NCBI GenBank assembly: GCA_002413785.1
Contig: DHXR01000006.1
Coordinates: 1-63,444 of the forward strand
Length of the DNA stretch: 63,444 nucleotides
Source of the DNA: Mucilaginibacter sp. UBA5151
Lineage (GTDB): Bacteria; Bacteroidota; Bacteroidia; Sphingobacteriales; Sphingobacteriaceae
Direction: 5' to 3'
The number at the start of each line of letters is the position of its first letter. Position 1 is the first letter of the stretch. The notes under the pieces are model-generated. The model ran no database searches. It was not told the DNA's origin and saw nothing but the letters and a program-made list of their open reading frames with translations. The translations under genes were made by a program, and so were the position numbers. Positions 34,649 to 42,389 of the stretch are shown one piece after another.

Positions 34649-35886
34649 TGATGAGCACAGCATTTCTTAAAATATGTCTTATTTTACTGTTGCCCATGTC
34701 GGCATTGGGCAGAACCATCGTTGTTTCCGGCGGCGGTGCTGTTGCAACGTTAAAACAGGCAATTATAATAGCTAACAACGGGGATACTATAATTGTCAAA
34801 AAAGGCGTGTACACTTCGCTAAATACAATAATCAATAAGCCTTTGACCATTTTAGGTCAGGATAAACCAGTTTTGGATGCCCGTTTTCAGGAAGAGGTGG
34901 TTACCATCACCAGCGATCATGTAAAATTCGACGGTTTTGTTATCCAAAATACGAAAACAGGTTCGATGCGCGATTTTGCCGGGATCAGGCTCAGTAATGT
35001 GGAGTTTGTAACGATCAGCAACAATATACTGGTCAACAATTTCTTCGGCATTTACCTTTCAAATTGCAAAAACATCAATGTGTTATACAATCATATTACA
35101 GGTTCCAATAATATTGAGAATTCAGGCAATGGCATTCACCTGTGGAAATGCTGGAACATTTTGATAAAAGGTAATTACGTCACTAAGCACAGGGACGGGA
35201 TCTATTTTGAGTTCGCGAAGAAAAGCATCATCGAGGATAATTTCAGTGAAAAGAATATCCGGTATGGGCTGCACTTTATGTTTTCGGATGATGACACCTA
35301 CCGTCACAACACTTTCAAAAACAACGGCTCGGGCGTTTCCGTAATGTACACCCGGCGGATAAAAATGCTCAATAATACTTTTATTGAAAATTGGGGCAGC
35401 AGTATCTATGGGGTATTGCTTAAAGAAATTACGGATGCCCGGATTGAAGGAAATCATTTTACCCGCAATACTACGGCTATTTACATGGAGAATTCGGACA
35501 GGGTTACTGTTTTGAACAACGATTTCCTTTCAAATGGCTGGGCTATCCGGGTATTGGCGAGTTGTAACAATAATAAATTCACCCAAAATAATTTTAAGGG
35601 AAATTCCTTTGACGTAACTACCAACGGCACCTTAAAAAACAACTATTTCAACAACAATTATTGGGATAAATACGAAGGATACGACCTGAATAAGGACGGT
35701 GCCGGTGATATTCCTTACCACCCTATTAGTTTATACGCGCAGATCATCGAACAAAACCCGCCAAGCGTAATGCTGATGAGAAGTTTTATTGTAAACCTGC
35801 TGGACAAGGTTGAACGCGCCATCCCTTCCCTTACCCCTGAATCTGTCAGGGACGACAAACCAAAAATGAAACCATGGAAAAGATAA
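34648..35886 (+). CDS. nosD: NosD, periplasmic copper-maturation protein
   Basis: 412 residues. A Sec signal (about 1-20, SALGR) is followed by a right-handed parallel beta-helix of the CASH/NosD type: repeated N-rich turns (ISNNILVNNFFGIYLSNCKNINVLYNHI; EDNFSEKNIRYGLHFMFSDD; VLNNDFLSNGWAIRV). It works with the NosFY ABC transporter to build the copper-sulfur CuZ cluster of NosZ. An alternative ATG at 34651 is equally good. The start shares a base with the nosL stop and its 3' end overlaps nosF by 13 bases. Confidence 0.9.
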   Translation: MMSTAFLKICLILLLPMSALGRTIVVSGGGAVATLKQAIIIANNGDTIIVKKGVYTSLNTIINKPLTILGQDKPVLDARFQEEVVTITSDHVKFDGFVIQNTKTGSMRDFAGIRLSNVEFVTISNNILVNNFFGIYLSNCKNINVLYNHITGSNNIENSGNGIHLWKCWNILIKGNYVTKHRDGIYFEFAKKSIIEDNFSEKNIRYGLHFMFSDDDTYRHNTFKNNGSGVSVMYTRRIKMLNNTFIENWGSSIYGVLLKEITDARIEGNHFTRNTTAIYMENSDRVTVLNNDFLSNGWAIRVLASCNNNKFTQNNFKGNSFDVTTNGTLKNNYFNNNYWDKYEGYDLNKDGAGDIPYHPISLYAQIIEQNPPSVMLMRSFIVNLLDKVERAIPSLTPESVRDDKPKMKPWKR

Positions 35887-36590
35887 TTGAAGTAAGTGGC
35901 CTTAAAAAGTCATTTGGCAGGCTGGAAGTATTAAAAGGTATTGATTGCAGTTACAAAAGAGGCGGCGTTATTTCTATTCTCGGGCCAAATGCATCGGGTA
36001 AAACAACATTGATCAAATCTGTTTTAGGTATGGTGATCCCTGACCATGGAACCATCTTATTTAAAGGCCAACCTATAGCGAATACATTCGCTTATAAAAG
36101 GCATATTGGTTATATGCCGCAAATAGGGCACTATCCCGACAATATGAAAATAGGGCAATTGTTCAGGATGGTGATGGACATCAGGGAGCAGGAGGCCCTG
36201 GATACCGACCTTTTAAAAGCCTATCAGCTGGAGGGTATGTATCAAAAAACGATGCGCACCTTATCGGGCGGCACACTTCAAAAAGTAAGCGCGGCCCTTG
36301 CATTTATGTTTAATCCGGATGTGCTGATACTTGACGAGCCTTCCGCAGGCCTTGACCCGATTGCTGCTGAGGCGCTGAAAGAAAAGATACTGGACGAAAA
36401 AGCCAAAGGAAAACTTATCCTGGTTACATCTCATATTTTAAGCGAAGCCGATGAGATCTCCGATCATATTATGTATTTGTTTGAAGGGAATATCAGGTTT
36501 TATAAGACATTAAGGGAATTGAAAAAGGAAACCGGTGAACAGAAATTAAGCAAAGCAATAACCAAAATTCTAAGCGAACCGTCATGTTAA
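35874..36590 (+). CDS. nosF: NosF, ABC transporter ATP-binding protein
   Basis: 238 residues. Walker A GPNASGKTTLIKS (about 38-50), signature LSGGTLQKVSAAL, Walker B VLILDEPSAGLDP, switch His in TSHILSEADE. It powers the NosDFY complex that supplies a sulfur species or helps insert copper for NosZ maturation. The size is that of other NosF proteins. It overlaps nosD by 13 bases and nosY by 7, an arrangement that fixes stoichiometry by translational coupling. Confidence 0.92.
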   Translation: MEKIIEVSGLKKSFGRLEVLKGIDCSYKRGGVISILGPNASGKTTLIKSVLGMVIPDHGTILFKGQPIANTFAYKRHIGYMPQIGHYPDNMKIGQLFRMVMDIREQEALDTDLLKAYQLEGMYQKTMRTLSGGTLQKVSAALAFMFNPDVLILDEPSAGLDPIAAEALKEKILDEKAKGKLILVTSHILSEADEISDHIMYLFEGNIRFYKTLRELKKETGEQKLSKAITKILSEPSC

Positions 36591-37351
36591 AAATCGCAAA
36601 ATATATTATTCTTGATATTATCAGAAGCAAAGTGCTGCTTGCTTATACGTTGTTACTGTTAGCCATAAGTTTAACCATTTTTATGTCGGATGCTGACGTA
36701 ACCAAAGGATTGGTAAGTATTACAACTGTAATACTGATCATTGTTCCGCTGGTCAGTATTGTTTATGCCACCACGTATTATTTTAACGCGTCTGAATTTA
36801 CTGAACTGCTGGTTTCGCAACCCATCAGCAGGCGCAATATCCTTTTAGGTAAATACATAGGGATAAGCAGTTCTATCCTTGTCGCTTTTATTATCGGGGT
36901 TTGTATCCCGGTATGTTTGTTCGCTTTTTCAGCAACGGGCATAACATTAATGGCATCGGGGTGCCTGCTTACTTTAAGTTTTGTATCACTCGCTTTCCTC
37001 ACCTCAACAATTACCCGTGATAAGGCCAAAGGCATAGGGCTTGCCCTGATGCTGTGGTTCTATTTTTCCATCATATTCGATGGGCTGGTATTGCTTTTCC
37101 TTTACCAGTTTTCCGAGTATCCATTAGAAAAAGCCATGATCGTGCTTACCGCCCTGAACCCTATTGACCTTGCAAGGATCCTTATCCTGCTACAGTTAGA
37201 TATTTCGGCCCTGATGGGATACACAGGTGCATTGTACCAGCAGTTTTTTGGCAGCGGGACCGGTGTCGTTTTTTCACTACTGATGCAGTTGATCTGGATC
37301 GCTGTCCCATTATTATTTGCCCTGAAAATATTTAAAAAGAAAGATTTATAA
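36584..37351 (+). CDS. nosY: NosY, ABC-2-type permease
   Basis: 255 residues with six membrane helices (first near 14-31, last near 235-250), typical of ABC-2 permeases. SEFTELLVSQPISRRNILLGKYIG (about 70-93) is the conserved coupling region of NosY. It forms the membrane part of the NosDFY maturation complex. It is coupled to nosF by overlap and to the next gene by a TAATG stop-start. Confidence 0.9.
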   Translation: MLKIAKYIILDIIRSKVLLAYTLLLLAISLTIFMSDADVTKGLVSITTVILIIVPLVSIVYATTYYFNASEFTELLVSQPISRRNILLGKYIGISSSILVAFIIGVCIPVCLFAFSATGITLMASGCLLTLSFVSLAFLTSTITRDKAKGIGLALMLWFYFSIIFDGLVLLFLYQFSEYPLEKAMIVLTALNPIDLARILILLQLDISALMGYTGALYQQFFGSGTGVVFSLLMQLIWIAVPLLFALKIFKKKDL

Positions 37352-37821
37352 TGAAAAATTTGTCAATCACACTAACTATACTAACAGCCGTGGCGCTGGC
37401 TTGTGCAAACACGCTTAACGCCAAAAATATAACAGCTATCAATCCAATGCCAGGCAGGTATCAAACTGAAATTGCATCTGAGAAATTGGTATTAAATAAA
37501 GGCGCTAAATGGAAAGTTGACCACACCACCAATGGCAACGTTGATAATTTAAAACTGATTCTTAAAGGGTTTGATGATGGTACGGACAGGTCATTAAAAG
37601 CTTATAAAAACGCCGGTGACAACCTGCAAAATGGTTTGGCTAAAATGATAAAGGAATGCAGAATGCACGGGCCCAATCACCTCGCTTTGCACAAATGGCT
37701 GGAGCCGTTAATGGCTCAAGTTGCCAAATTAAAGCAAGCGTCAACAAAAGCTTCGGCTGTTCAATCAATAAATTTTATACGGTTACAGCTAAATCGCTAT
37801 AACCAGTTTTTTGAACAATAA
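37351..37821 (+). CDS. Small periplasmic protein ending the nos operon
   Basis: 156 residues with a signal peptide (about 1-24, LNAKN). The mature part is mostly helical. A conserved-looking block, IKECRMHGPNHLALHKWLEPLM (about 98-119), has one Cys, one Met pair and three His, which could bind a metal or heme. I do not recognise a named family. Its start shares a base with the nosY stop, so it is co-expressed with the NosZ maturation genes. That and the His/Cys/Met block suggest a copper-handling accessory role, which is inference. Confidence 0.6.
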   Translation: MKNLSITLTILTAVALACANTLNAKNITAINPMPGRYQTEIASEKLVLNKGAKWKVDHTTNGNVDNLKLILKGFDDGTDRSLKAYKNAGDNLQNGLAKMIKECRMHGPNHLALHKWLEPLMAQVAKLKQASTKASAVQSINFIRLQLNRYNQFFEQ

Positions 37822-37890
37822 ATAATGCTAAAATAACTTACAGCCTGGCTTCTGATTATCCCGGTTTTAACCGTTAATTATTCCCGGCTG

Positions 37891-38013
37891 TTCAATGAGT
37901 TGTCGGCAGGCGGCCTGGTGATGATGCCACTGGCCCACCAGTTCCGGGGCGCCTTTTTTGGTATAGTGACAGATCAGTCCGGCATACAGTGGATGCTGAG
38001 TTATGTGGCATAG
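37891..38013 (+). pseudogene. C-terminal fragment of a VOC/PhnB-like protein
   Basis: Forty codons, FNELSAGGLVMMPLAHQFRG then AFFGIVTDQSGIQWMLSYVA and a stop, match the last strand-turn-strand of PhnB-type glyoxalase/VOC proteins (the MPL...FWGA.FG..TD.FG..WM pattern). The other three quarters of the gene are absent. Upstream, the frame is open but not family-like back to a stop near 37834. Confidence 0.6.
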
Positions 38014-38053
38014 AGGCTTATCAATTTTAAAAATAGTATATCGCAGCTATATT

Positions 38054-38088
38054 GCAGCAAGGCGCCCGTTTACCGGGCGCCTTGCTGC
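38054..38088. terminator. Strong GC-rich hairpin
   Basis: GCAGCAAGGCGCCCG (38054-38068) pairs perfectly with CGGGCGCCTTGCTGC (38074-38088) around TTTAC. It lies just after the stop of the minus-strand response regulator at 38110 and could end that transcript or the plus-strand one. Confidence 0.7.
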
Positions 38089-38109
38089 AACTCCAAAATT
38101 GTTATCCAT

Positions 38110-38730
38110 TTACGTGTTCCCGCCGCCGTCTGTACAGGTTATACTAACCGAATCAAGAAAATTTCCGCCGTCCGGCGGGCCTTTGCCCCCGTTTGATGAG
38201 ATGGACTCAAACTGTAATTTATATGTTCCGGCCTGAACCATATCGTCAACTTCAATAAAGCTGATACTGCCTAATTGCGGCAGGGCGATTTTTTTTGGCG
38301 GTGATTTTTTACCAACCGTATCTAAAAGGTGCTGCAATAATGCCCGGTCCTGTTCACCGGCCACCGGGCTGTTTACGGCCCGTTTTACTTTTTCTACCGC
38401 TTTTTGCAGTTCATCAATGTTAACCGGTTTTAAAATATAGTCAACGGCGCTTGCCTTAATTGCCTGCAGCGCGTACTCATTGTAAGCGGTTACAAAAACC
38501 ACCTTGAAATTTCGACCGGTTATACTGTTCAAAAATTGAAAGCCGTTTTCGCCCGGCATGGAAATATCCAGAAATATCACATCTGCCGTATGTGATTGTA
38601 ACCATTCCCGGGCCAGCCCGGCGCTTTGCGCTTTTCCGGCAACTTCTATCCCTTCACAATCATTACGGAGTAAAAATTCCAGGCTTTCCAGGTTATTAAA
38701 CTCATCATCCACCAGCAAAGCTTTTAACAT
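38110..38730 (-). CDS. LytR/AlgR-type response regulator with a replaced C-terminus (chimera)
   Basis: 206 residues. About 1-120 is a normal receiver domain (LLVDDEFNNLE; phospho-acceptor in VIFLDISMPGENGF; VTAYNEYALQAIKASAVDYILKP). A linker and the first residues of a LytTR DNA-binding domain follow (IALPQLGSISFIEVDDMVQ, about 145-165). The expected LytTR continuation is missing. Instead the frame runs into AGTYKLQFESISSNGGKG and PPDGGNFLDSVSI, which look like the last strands of a secreted beta-sandwich (choice-of-anchor/DUF642-like) protein. So two unrelated genes seem to be joined in frame. DNA binding is probably lost. No partner kinase is adjacent. Confidence 0.7.
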   Translation of the reverse strand: MLKALLVDDEFNNLESLEFLLRNDCEGIEVAGKAQSAGLAREWLQSHTADVIFLDISMPGENGFQFLNSITGRNFKVVFVTAYNEYALQAIKASAVDYILKPVNIDELQKAVEKVKRAVNSPVAGEQDRALLQHLLDTVGKKSPPKKIALPQLGSISFIEVDDMVQAGTYKLQFESISSNGGKGPPDGGNFLDSVSITCTDGGGNT

Positions 38731-38942
38731 TCCCTATATATTTAAAATTAAAGGTAAACAATTATCAACCATAATTTAAACTGATGTGTAAACGCCAATG
38801 GCGGTTGAGCGTAGTATAAAATGAATGAGTGAACGGATAATCAGGTATTTATTTTCCTTTCCTTTTCTATTTCAATACTTGCGCCAACTCATAAAACTTT
38901 CTATTATATTGCATAAAAAAAACATCCTTACCAAAATAAAAA

Positions 38943-40442
38943 ATGAAGGGTATAAAAAGACGGACATTTATCAAAAACACACTGATTACAGGGACTGGTT
39001 TAGCATTGGCCCCCAATATTTTATCGGCAAAGGAGGCATTAAGCTTAAATCCCGGCCGTGCCAATAAAATATTACCGCTTTCCGGTAAAAAAGTTATCGT
39101 TGCGGGGGCGGGCATAACGGGCCTTTGCTGTGCTTATGAATTGATGAAAAACGGGCACGAGGTGATTGTACTCGAGGCTTCGGGCAGATATGGCGGACAT
39201 GTGTTTACAGGCCGTGACGGCTTATCAGATGGTTTATACGCTGATTTTGGGGCCGACCATATTACAAAACCGGGCTACGAGCGTTTTTTTGATTATGTAA
39301 ATGAATTTAGCCTGACGGCCATCCCTTATCCCAACGCCGAAGGTTCTGAGGCGGCCCGGGATAGCGACCAGCTTAAAATGATTGGCGGCAAGTTTTATAC
39401 CGCAGGGATGCTGAAAGACCCTAATGTGTTAACCGGATTTGGATTTAATGACAGGGAAGTTAAATTCCTGTCGCAAAATCCGTTTTATGCTTTAGGTTCA
39501 TTATTTATAAAACCTTACTTAAGTAAATTCACCGATCCATACCAGCCATTTGGGGTAGAATATGATGATTTTGATAAAATACCCATTGCTGATATTTATA
39601 AGAAAGAAGGCGCGTCACCGGCCGCGCTCCGCTTTTTGGGCGGGCATAATACCAATGCCCTTTATCATTTGTGGCGCGCAGCGATAATGGATTTTCGCGG
39701 CATACCACTTTCAGAGGGGGATACTTATCACCTTAAAGATGGTAACGAACAGCTTCCAATGGCCTTTGCAAAACGTTTAGGTAACCGTGTAAAGTTAAAT
39801 CATCCAATTACGGTTATTAAGCACGATAGCAAGGGTGTGACAGTTACCTATAAAGCCTTTGGTTTTGATGAAGAAAAGCAAATGAGCGCCGATATACTGG
39901 TTAATTGCATTACCCTGCCAGTATTTAAAAGCATCCCGGTAACGCCCCCTTTATCACCCGAAAAACAATATATTGTTGATAACCTGGCTTATTCATCGCA
40001 CCCATTTTATGTTTTTGAGGCAAGTTCAAAGTTTTGGCTCGACGATGGTTTTAAAAGTATAAATATGGAGTTCGAACACCCGGACATTTCGTCGGTCTGG
40101 CTGGAGACAAACCAGGTGGATACTACCCGTGTGATTTTGAAAGCTTACGGGCCGGGCGGACTTTCACCGCAACGGGTTTTAGCAGCTTTCAGGGAGGTAT
40201 ATCCCGGTAAGCACGATACCATTGAGCAGGCATTAACAAAAGACTGGACAGCGGACAGGTTTGCACCGGCTTGCGAAATGGAACCTTTCGCCATAGGCGA
40301 AATGCATAAATTTTGGCCGCAGATCATGCTGCCCGAGGGAAGGATATATTTTGCCGGTACTTATGCCGATAATATGAGCCGGGGAATGGAATCATGTATC
40401 CGGTCGGCACAAAGGGTAGCAGGGGAAATAGGGAAAATTTAA
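38943..40442 (+). CDS. Flavin-containing amine oxidase with Tat signal
   Basis: 499 residues. The twin-arginine leader KRRTFIKNTLITGTGLALAP (about 5-24) directs a folded flavoprotein to the periplasm. FAD-binding: KVIVAGAGITGLCCAYELMKNGHEVIVLEASGRYGGHV (about 49-86, GxGxxG plus ER/GG motif) and the C-terminal block GRIYFAGTYADNMSRGMESCIRSAQRVAGEI. The fold is that of monoamine oxidase-type enzymes; the substrate may be an amine or another reduced compound. A cytochrome c gene starts 55 bases downstream and could accept its electrons, suggesting a periplasmic dehydrogenase pair. Substrate unknown. Confidence 0.8.
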   Translation: MKGIKRRTFIKNTLITGTGLALAPNILSAKEALSLNPGRANKILPLSGKKVIVAGAGITGLCCAYELMKNGHEVIVLEASGRYGGHVFTGRDGLSDGLYADFGADHITKPGYERFFDYVNEFSLTAIPYPNAEGSEAARDSDQLKMIGGKFYTAGMLKDPNVLTGFGFNDREVKFLSQNPFYALGSLFIKPYLSKFTDPYQPFGVEYDDFDKIPIADIYKKEGASPAALRFLGGHNTNALYHLWRAAIMDFRGIPLSEGDTYHLKDGNEQLPMAFAKRLGNRVKLNHPITVIKHDSKGVTVTYKAFGFDEEKQMSADILVNCITLPVFKSIPVTPPLSPEKQYIVDNLAYSSHPFYVFEASSKFWLDDGFKSINMEFEHPDISSVWLETNQVDTTRVILKAYGPGGLSPQRVLAAFREVYPGKHDTIEQALTKDWTADRFAPACEMEPFAIGEMHKFWPQIMLPEGRIYFAGTYADNMSRGMESCIRSAQRVAGEIGKI

Positions 40443-40497
40443 TTTTTCAAATTGTTGTTATCCTGATTGTTTTATAAAACATTGATTAAAAGTATTT

Positions 40498-41247
40498 ATG
40501 AAAAGAAAACCAAAGTTTATTTATATCAATATTTTCGCCTTGCTGTTTCTGTATGCTTTCATAAATTTTGATTATCCCGTCAGTAAAAAAACTCAACAGG
40601 AAAATTTTCCGCCCATAGTAAAGATCATCTCACCAAAAAACAATGGTATTTTTAATTTTGATACCCAGGTTAATTATGTGATCAGCGTGGCTGATAAGGA
40701 AGATGGAGACTCAAAATACGATGAAATAAACGTTAAAGAGGTATTGCTTGAGGTTAGGTATATTGCCAATAAATCAAAGCTAACGGCTGCATTAAACAAA
40801 GGTCTTCAGCCCGATGCGCCGTCCCTGGCGCTGATACGGGCATCCAATTGTTTTAATTGCCATAATTTTAACAGCAAGTCTATCGGCCCTTCATTTTATG
40901 AGATATGTAAGCGCTACCCGGCTACCAAAGCCAATACAGATTCATTGGTAAAACACATCAGGGATGGTTCATCAGGCAGTTGGGGAAAAGAAAAAATGCC
41001 CACACATCCTGAATTAACCATTGAGGAAATTAAAAGCACCGTACAATGGATAATGAAAAATGCGGATGATGCAAATGTGAATTATTATATCGGTTCAACA
41101 GGCTCATTTCGTATTAAACCACCTGTTGGCCCAAAGTTAAATGGGGTTTATATGCTTACCGCCAGCTATGTTGATCATGGGTTAAAGAATGCGCCGGGGA
41201 AGCAGCGGTTGAAAGGGGGGGATGTGGCGGTTTTGCATAATAGATAA
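40498..41247 (+). CDS. Membrane-anchored monoheme cytochrome c
   Basis: 249 residues. One N-terminal membrane anchor or signal (about 8-24). An Ig-like segment (PPIVKIISPKNNGIFNFDTQVNYVISVADKEDGD, about 38-75) like those in sugar dehydrogenase-associated cytochromes is followed by a cytochrome c domain: ASNCFNCHNFN (heme motif about residues 119-123) and axial Met in KEKMPTHPELT (about 163). It is periplasmic and likely takes electrons from the amine oxidase-like flavoprotein just upstream. The last 45 residues (PVGPKLNGVYMLTASYVDHG) belong to a beta-strand module. Confidence 0.8.
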   Translation: MKRKPKFIYINIFALLFLYAFINFDYPVSKKTQQENFPPIVKIISPKNNGIFNFDTQVNYVISVADKEDGDSKYDEINVKEVLLEVRYIANKSKLTAALNKGLQPDAPSLALIRASNCFNCHNFNSKSIGPSFYEICKRYPATKANTDSLVKHIRDGSSGSWGKEKMPTHPELTIEEIKSTVQWIMKNADDANVNYYIGSTGSFRIKPPVGPKLNGVYMLTASYVDHGLKNAPGKQRLKGGDVAVLHNR

Positions 41248-41281
41248 AAAAACTTCGACTATATTGAGCAAAGGAAACCAA

Positions 41282-41620
41282 TCATAAGCCACACTTTTTA
41301 ATCAACCTAAGAACATCTTCTTTAGTTATGGAATCTTCTTCCGATTTATTTAAGATAGTTATCAATTGTATAACCACATCATCTGGTTTTTCTATCACCA
41401 AATAGGTAACGACTCTAAATCCGCCACTTGTCCCTTTTCCTTTTGATGGGTCTGCAAGACGCACTTTATAAATGTTTGCACCGTAACTAACTCCCGATCG
41501 TGGATTTTTGATTAACTCATTTTCAAGCAAAAGCAAACTTTCGCCAAGAGTTCTATATTTCTTTAAAAGTGGTTTTACTTTGCGGGCAAATACCTCTGTA
41601 GTGATTACTTTATTCGGCAA
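41282..41620 (-). CDS. RelE/ParE-superfamily toxin
   Basis: 112 residues. VFARKVKPLLKKYRTLGESLLLLENELIKNP at the N-terminus and the strands IYKVRLADPSKGKGTSGGFRVVTYLVI (about 46-75) match addiction-module RelE-like toxins of the type with a long first helix pair and basic K...R residues on the sheet. It would cut mRNA at the ribosome when released from its antitoxin. It overlaps the antitoxin gene upstream by 11 bases, the usual antitoxin-first order. The C-terminus (EDVLRLIKKCGL) is helical. Confidence 0.75.
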   Translation of the reverse strand: MPNKVITTEVFARKVKPLLKKYRTLGESLLLLENELIKNPRSGVSYGANIYKVRLADPSKGKGTSGGFRVVTYLVIEKPDDVVIQLITILNKSEEDSITKEDVLRLIKKCGL

Positions 41621-41828
41621 GGAGGATTTGTTCTAAAGTCAGACCTTGTTTTTTGCCGTCTTTTATCTCTTTTGCTTCGGAGAATGCTTCTTCTAATTCT
41701 TTCAACAGTGCCTTTTTCCTGGATAATTTGGATTCGGATATTACCTCGCCGCCAAGTTCTTCAATAAACTTCCTAACCTTATCTTTCAAATTGTCCGGTA
41801 TGCTCGCGGTTATTGTTGTCATCTTCAA
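41610..41828 (-). CDS. Antitoxin of the RelE-type pair
   Basis: 72 residues. The start MTTITASIPDNLKDKVRKFIEELGGEVI is a ribbon-helix-helix-like or Phd-like dimerisation and DNA-binding part, followed by an acidic helix (KELEEAFSEAKEIKDGK) that would wrap the toxin. It precedes and overlaps the toxin gene. M3 is an alternative start. The pair probably represses its own promoter. The 120 bases upstream hold no other gene. Confidence 0.75.
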   Translation of the reverse strand: MKMTTITASIPDNLKDKVRKFIEELGGEVISESKLSRKKALLKELEEAFSEAKEIKDGKKQGLTLEQILLAE

Positions 41829-41962
41829 TTAGATTTATAACAAAAATAATAATTTAATAGCATATAGTGCTCCAAAAATCGCTAATTGGAAAATAGATTT
41901 ACGAAGTTTTAAAATTTCATAAATCTTTCTGAGACTATAGCCATTATCTATAATGGGGTATT

Positions 41963-42364
41963 CTATATCATAACAGTCGTACTTAATTGCCTATTTGAAG
42001 TGATAATAATAGCGGGCCGACCTTCATAAAGTAATGCCTTTCCGCTAAAATGCCCTATGCCATTTTTAAACCATAACGGTATCTCCTTGTTGAGCTTTCT
42101 ACCTTTTATTATAATAGTTAGAACTTGATTTGGATACTTACCGCCAATAAATAATAGCCTAAGTGAATGATTGACAATTTTATAACCGTATATCGTATCA
42201 CGAATATAGACCTCGGAGCCTATATGATTAATAACGTCTTTTATAGGCAAACCAGGGTCTTGAGGAATAGCCATCTTTCGCAATACAGAATCGACATTTG
42301 CTTGCGCTGATACCTTATAGGCAAGTAGGATTACAAAAGAAAATAATAGAACAAAATATTTCAT
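41963..42364 (-). CDS. Secreted small protein, OB-fold-like
   Basis: 133 residues with a signal peptide (about 1-20, VSAQA). The mature part, VINHIGSEVYIRDTIYGYKIVNHSLRLLFIGGKYPNQVLTIIIKGR ... GKALLYEGRPAIIITSNRQL, resembles small secreted OB-fold domains found in this phylum (G..V.V.G.V......L.L.GKYPNQ.F.V.I.....F......GK.....G.PEI.V). Exact function unknown. It precedes a GH55-like polysaccharide enzyme gene on the same strand but in reverse order (it is the downstream gene), so co-expression is possible. Confidence 0.55.
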   Translation of the reverse strand: MKYFVLLFSFVILLAYKVSAQANVDSVLRKMAIPQDPGLPIKDVINHIGSEVYIRDTIYGYKIVNHSLRLLFIGGKYPNQVLTIIIKGRKLNKEIPLWFKNGIGHFSGKALLYEGRPAIIITSNRQLSTTVMI

Positions 42365-42389
42365 ACATATTTATTTTACGTCAAATAAT

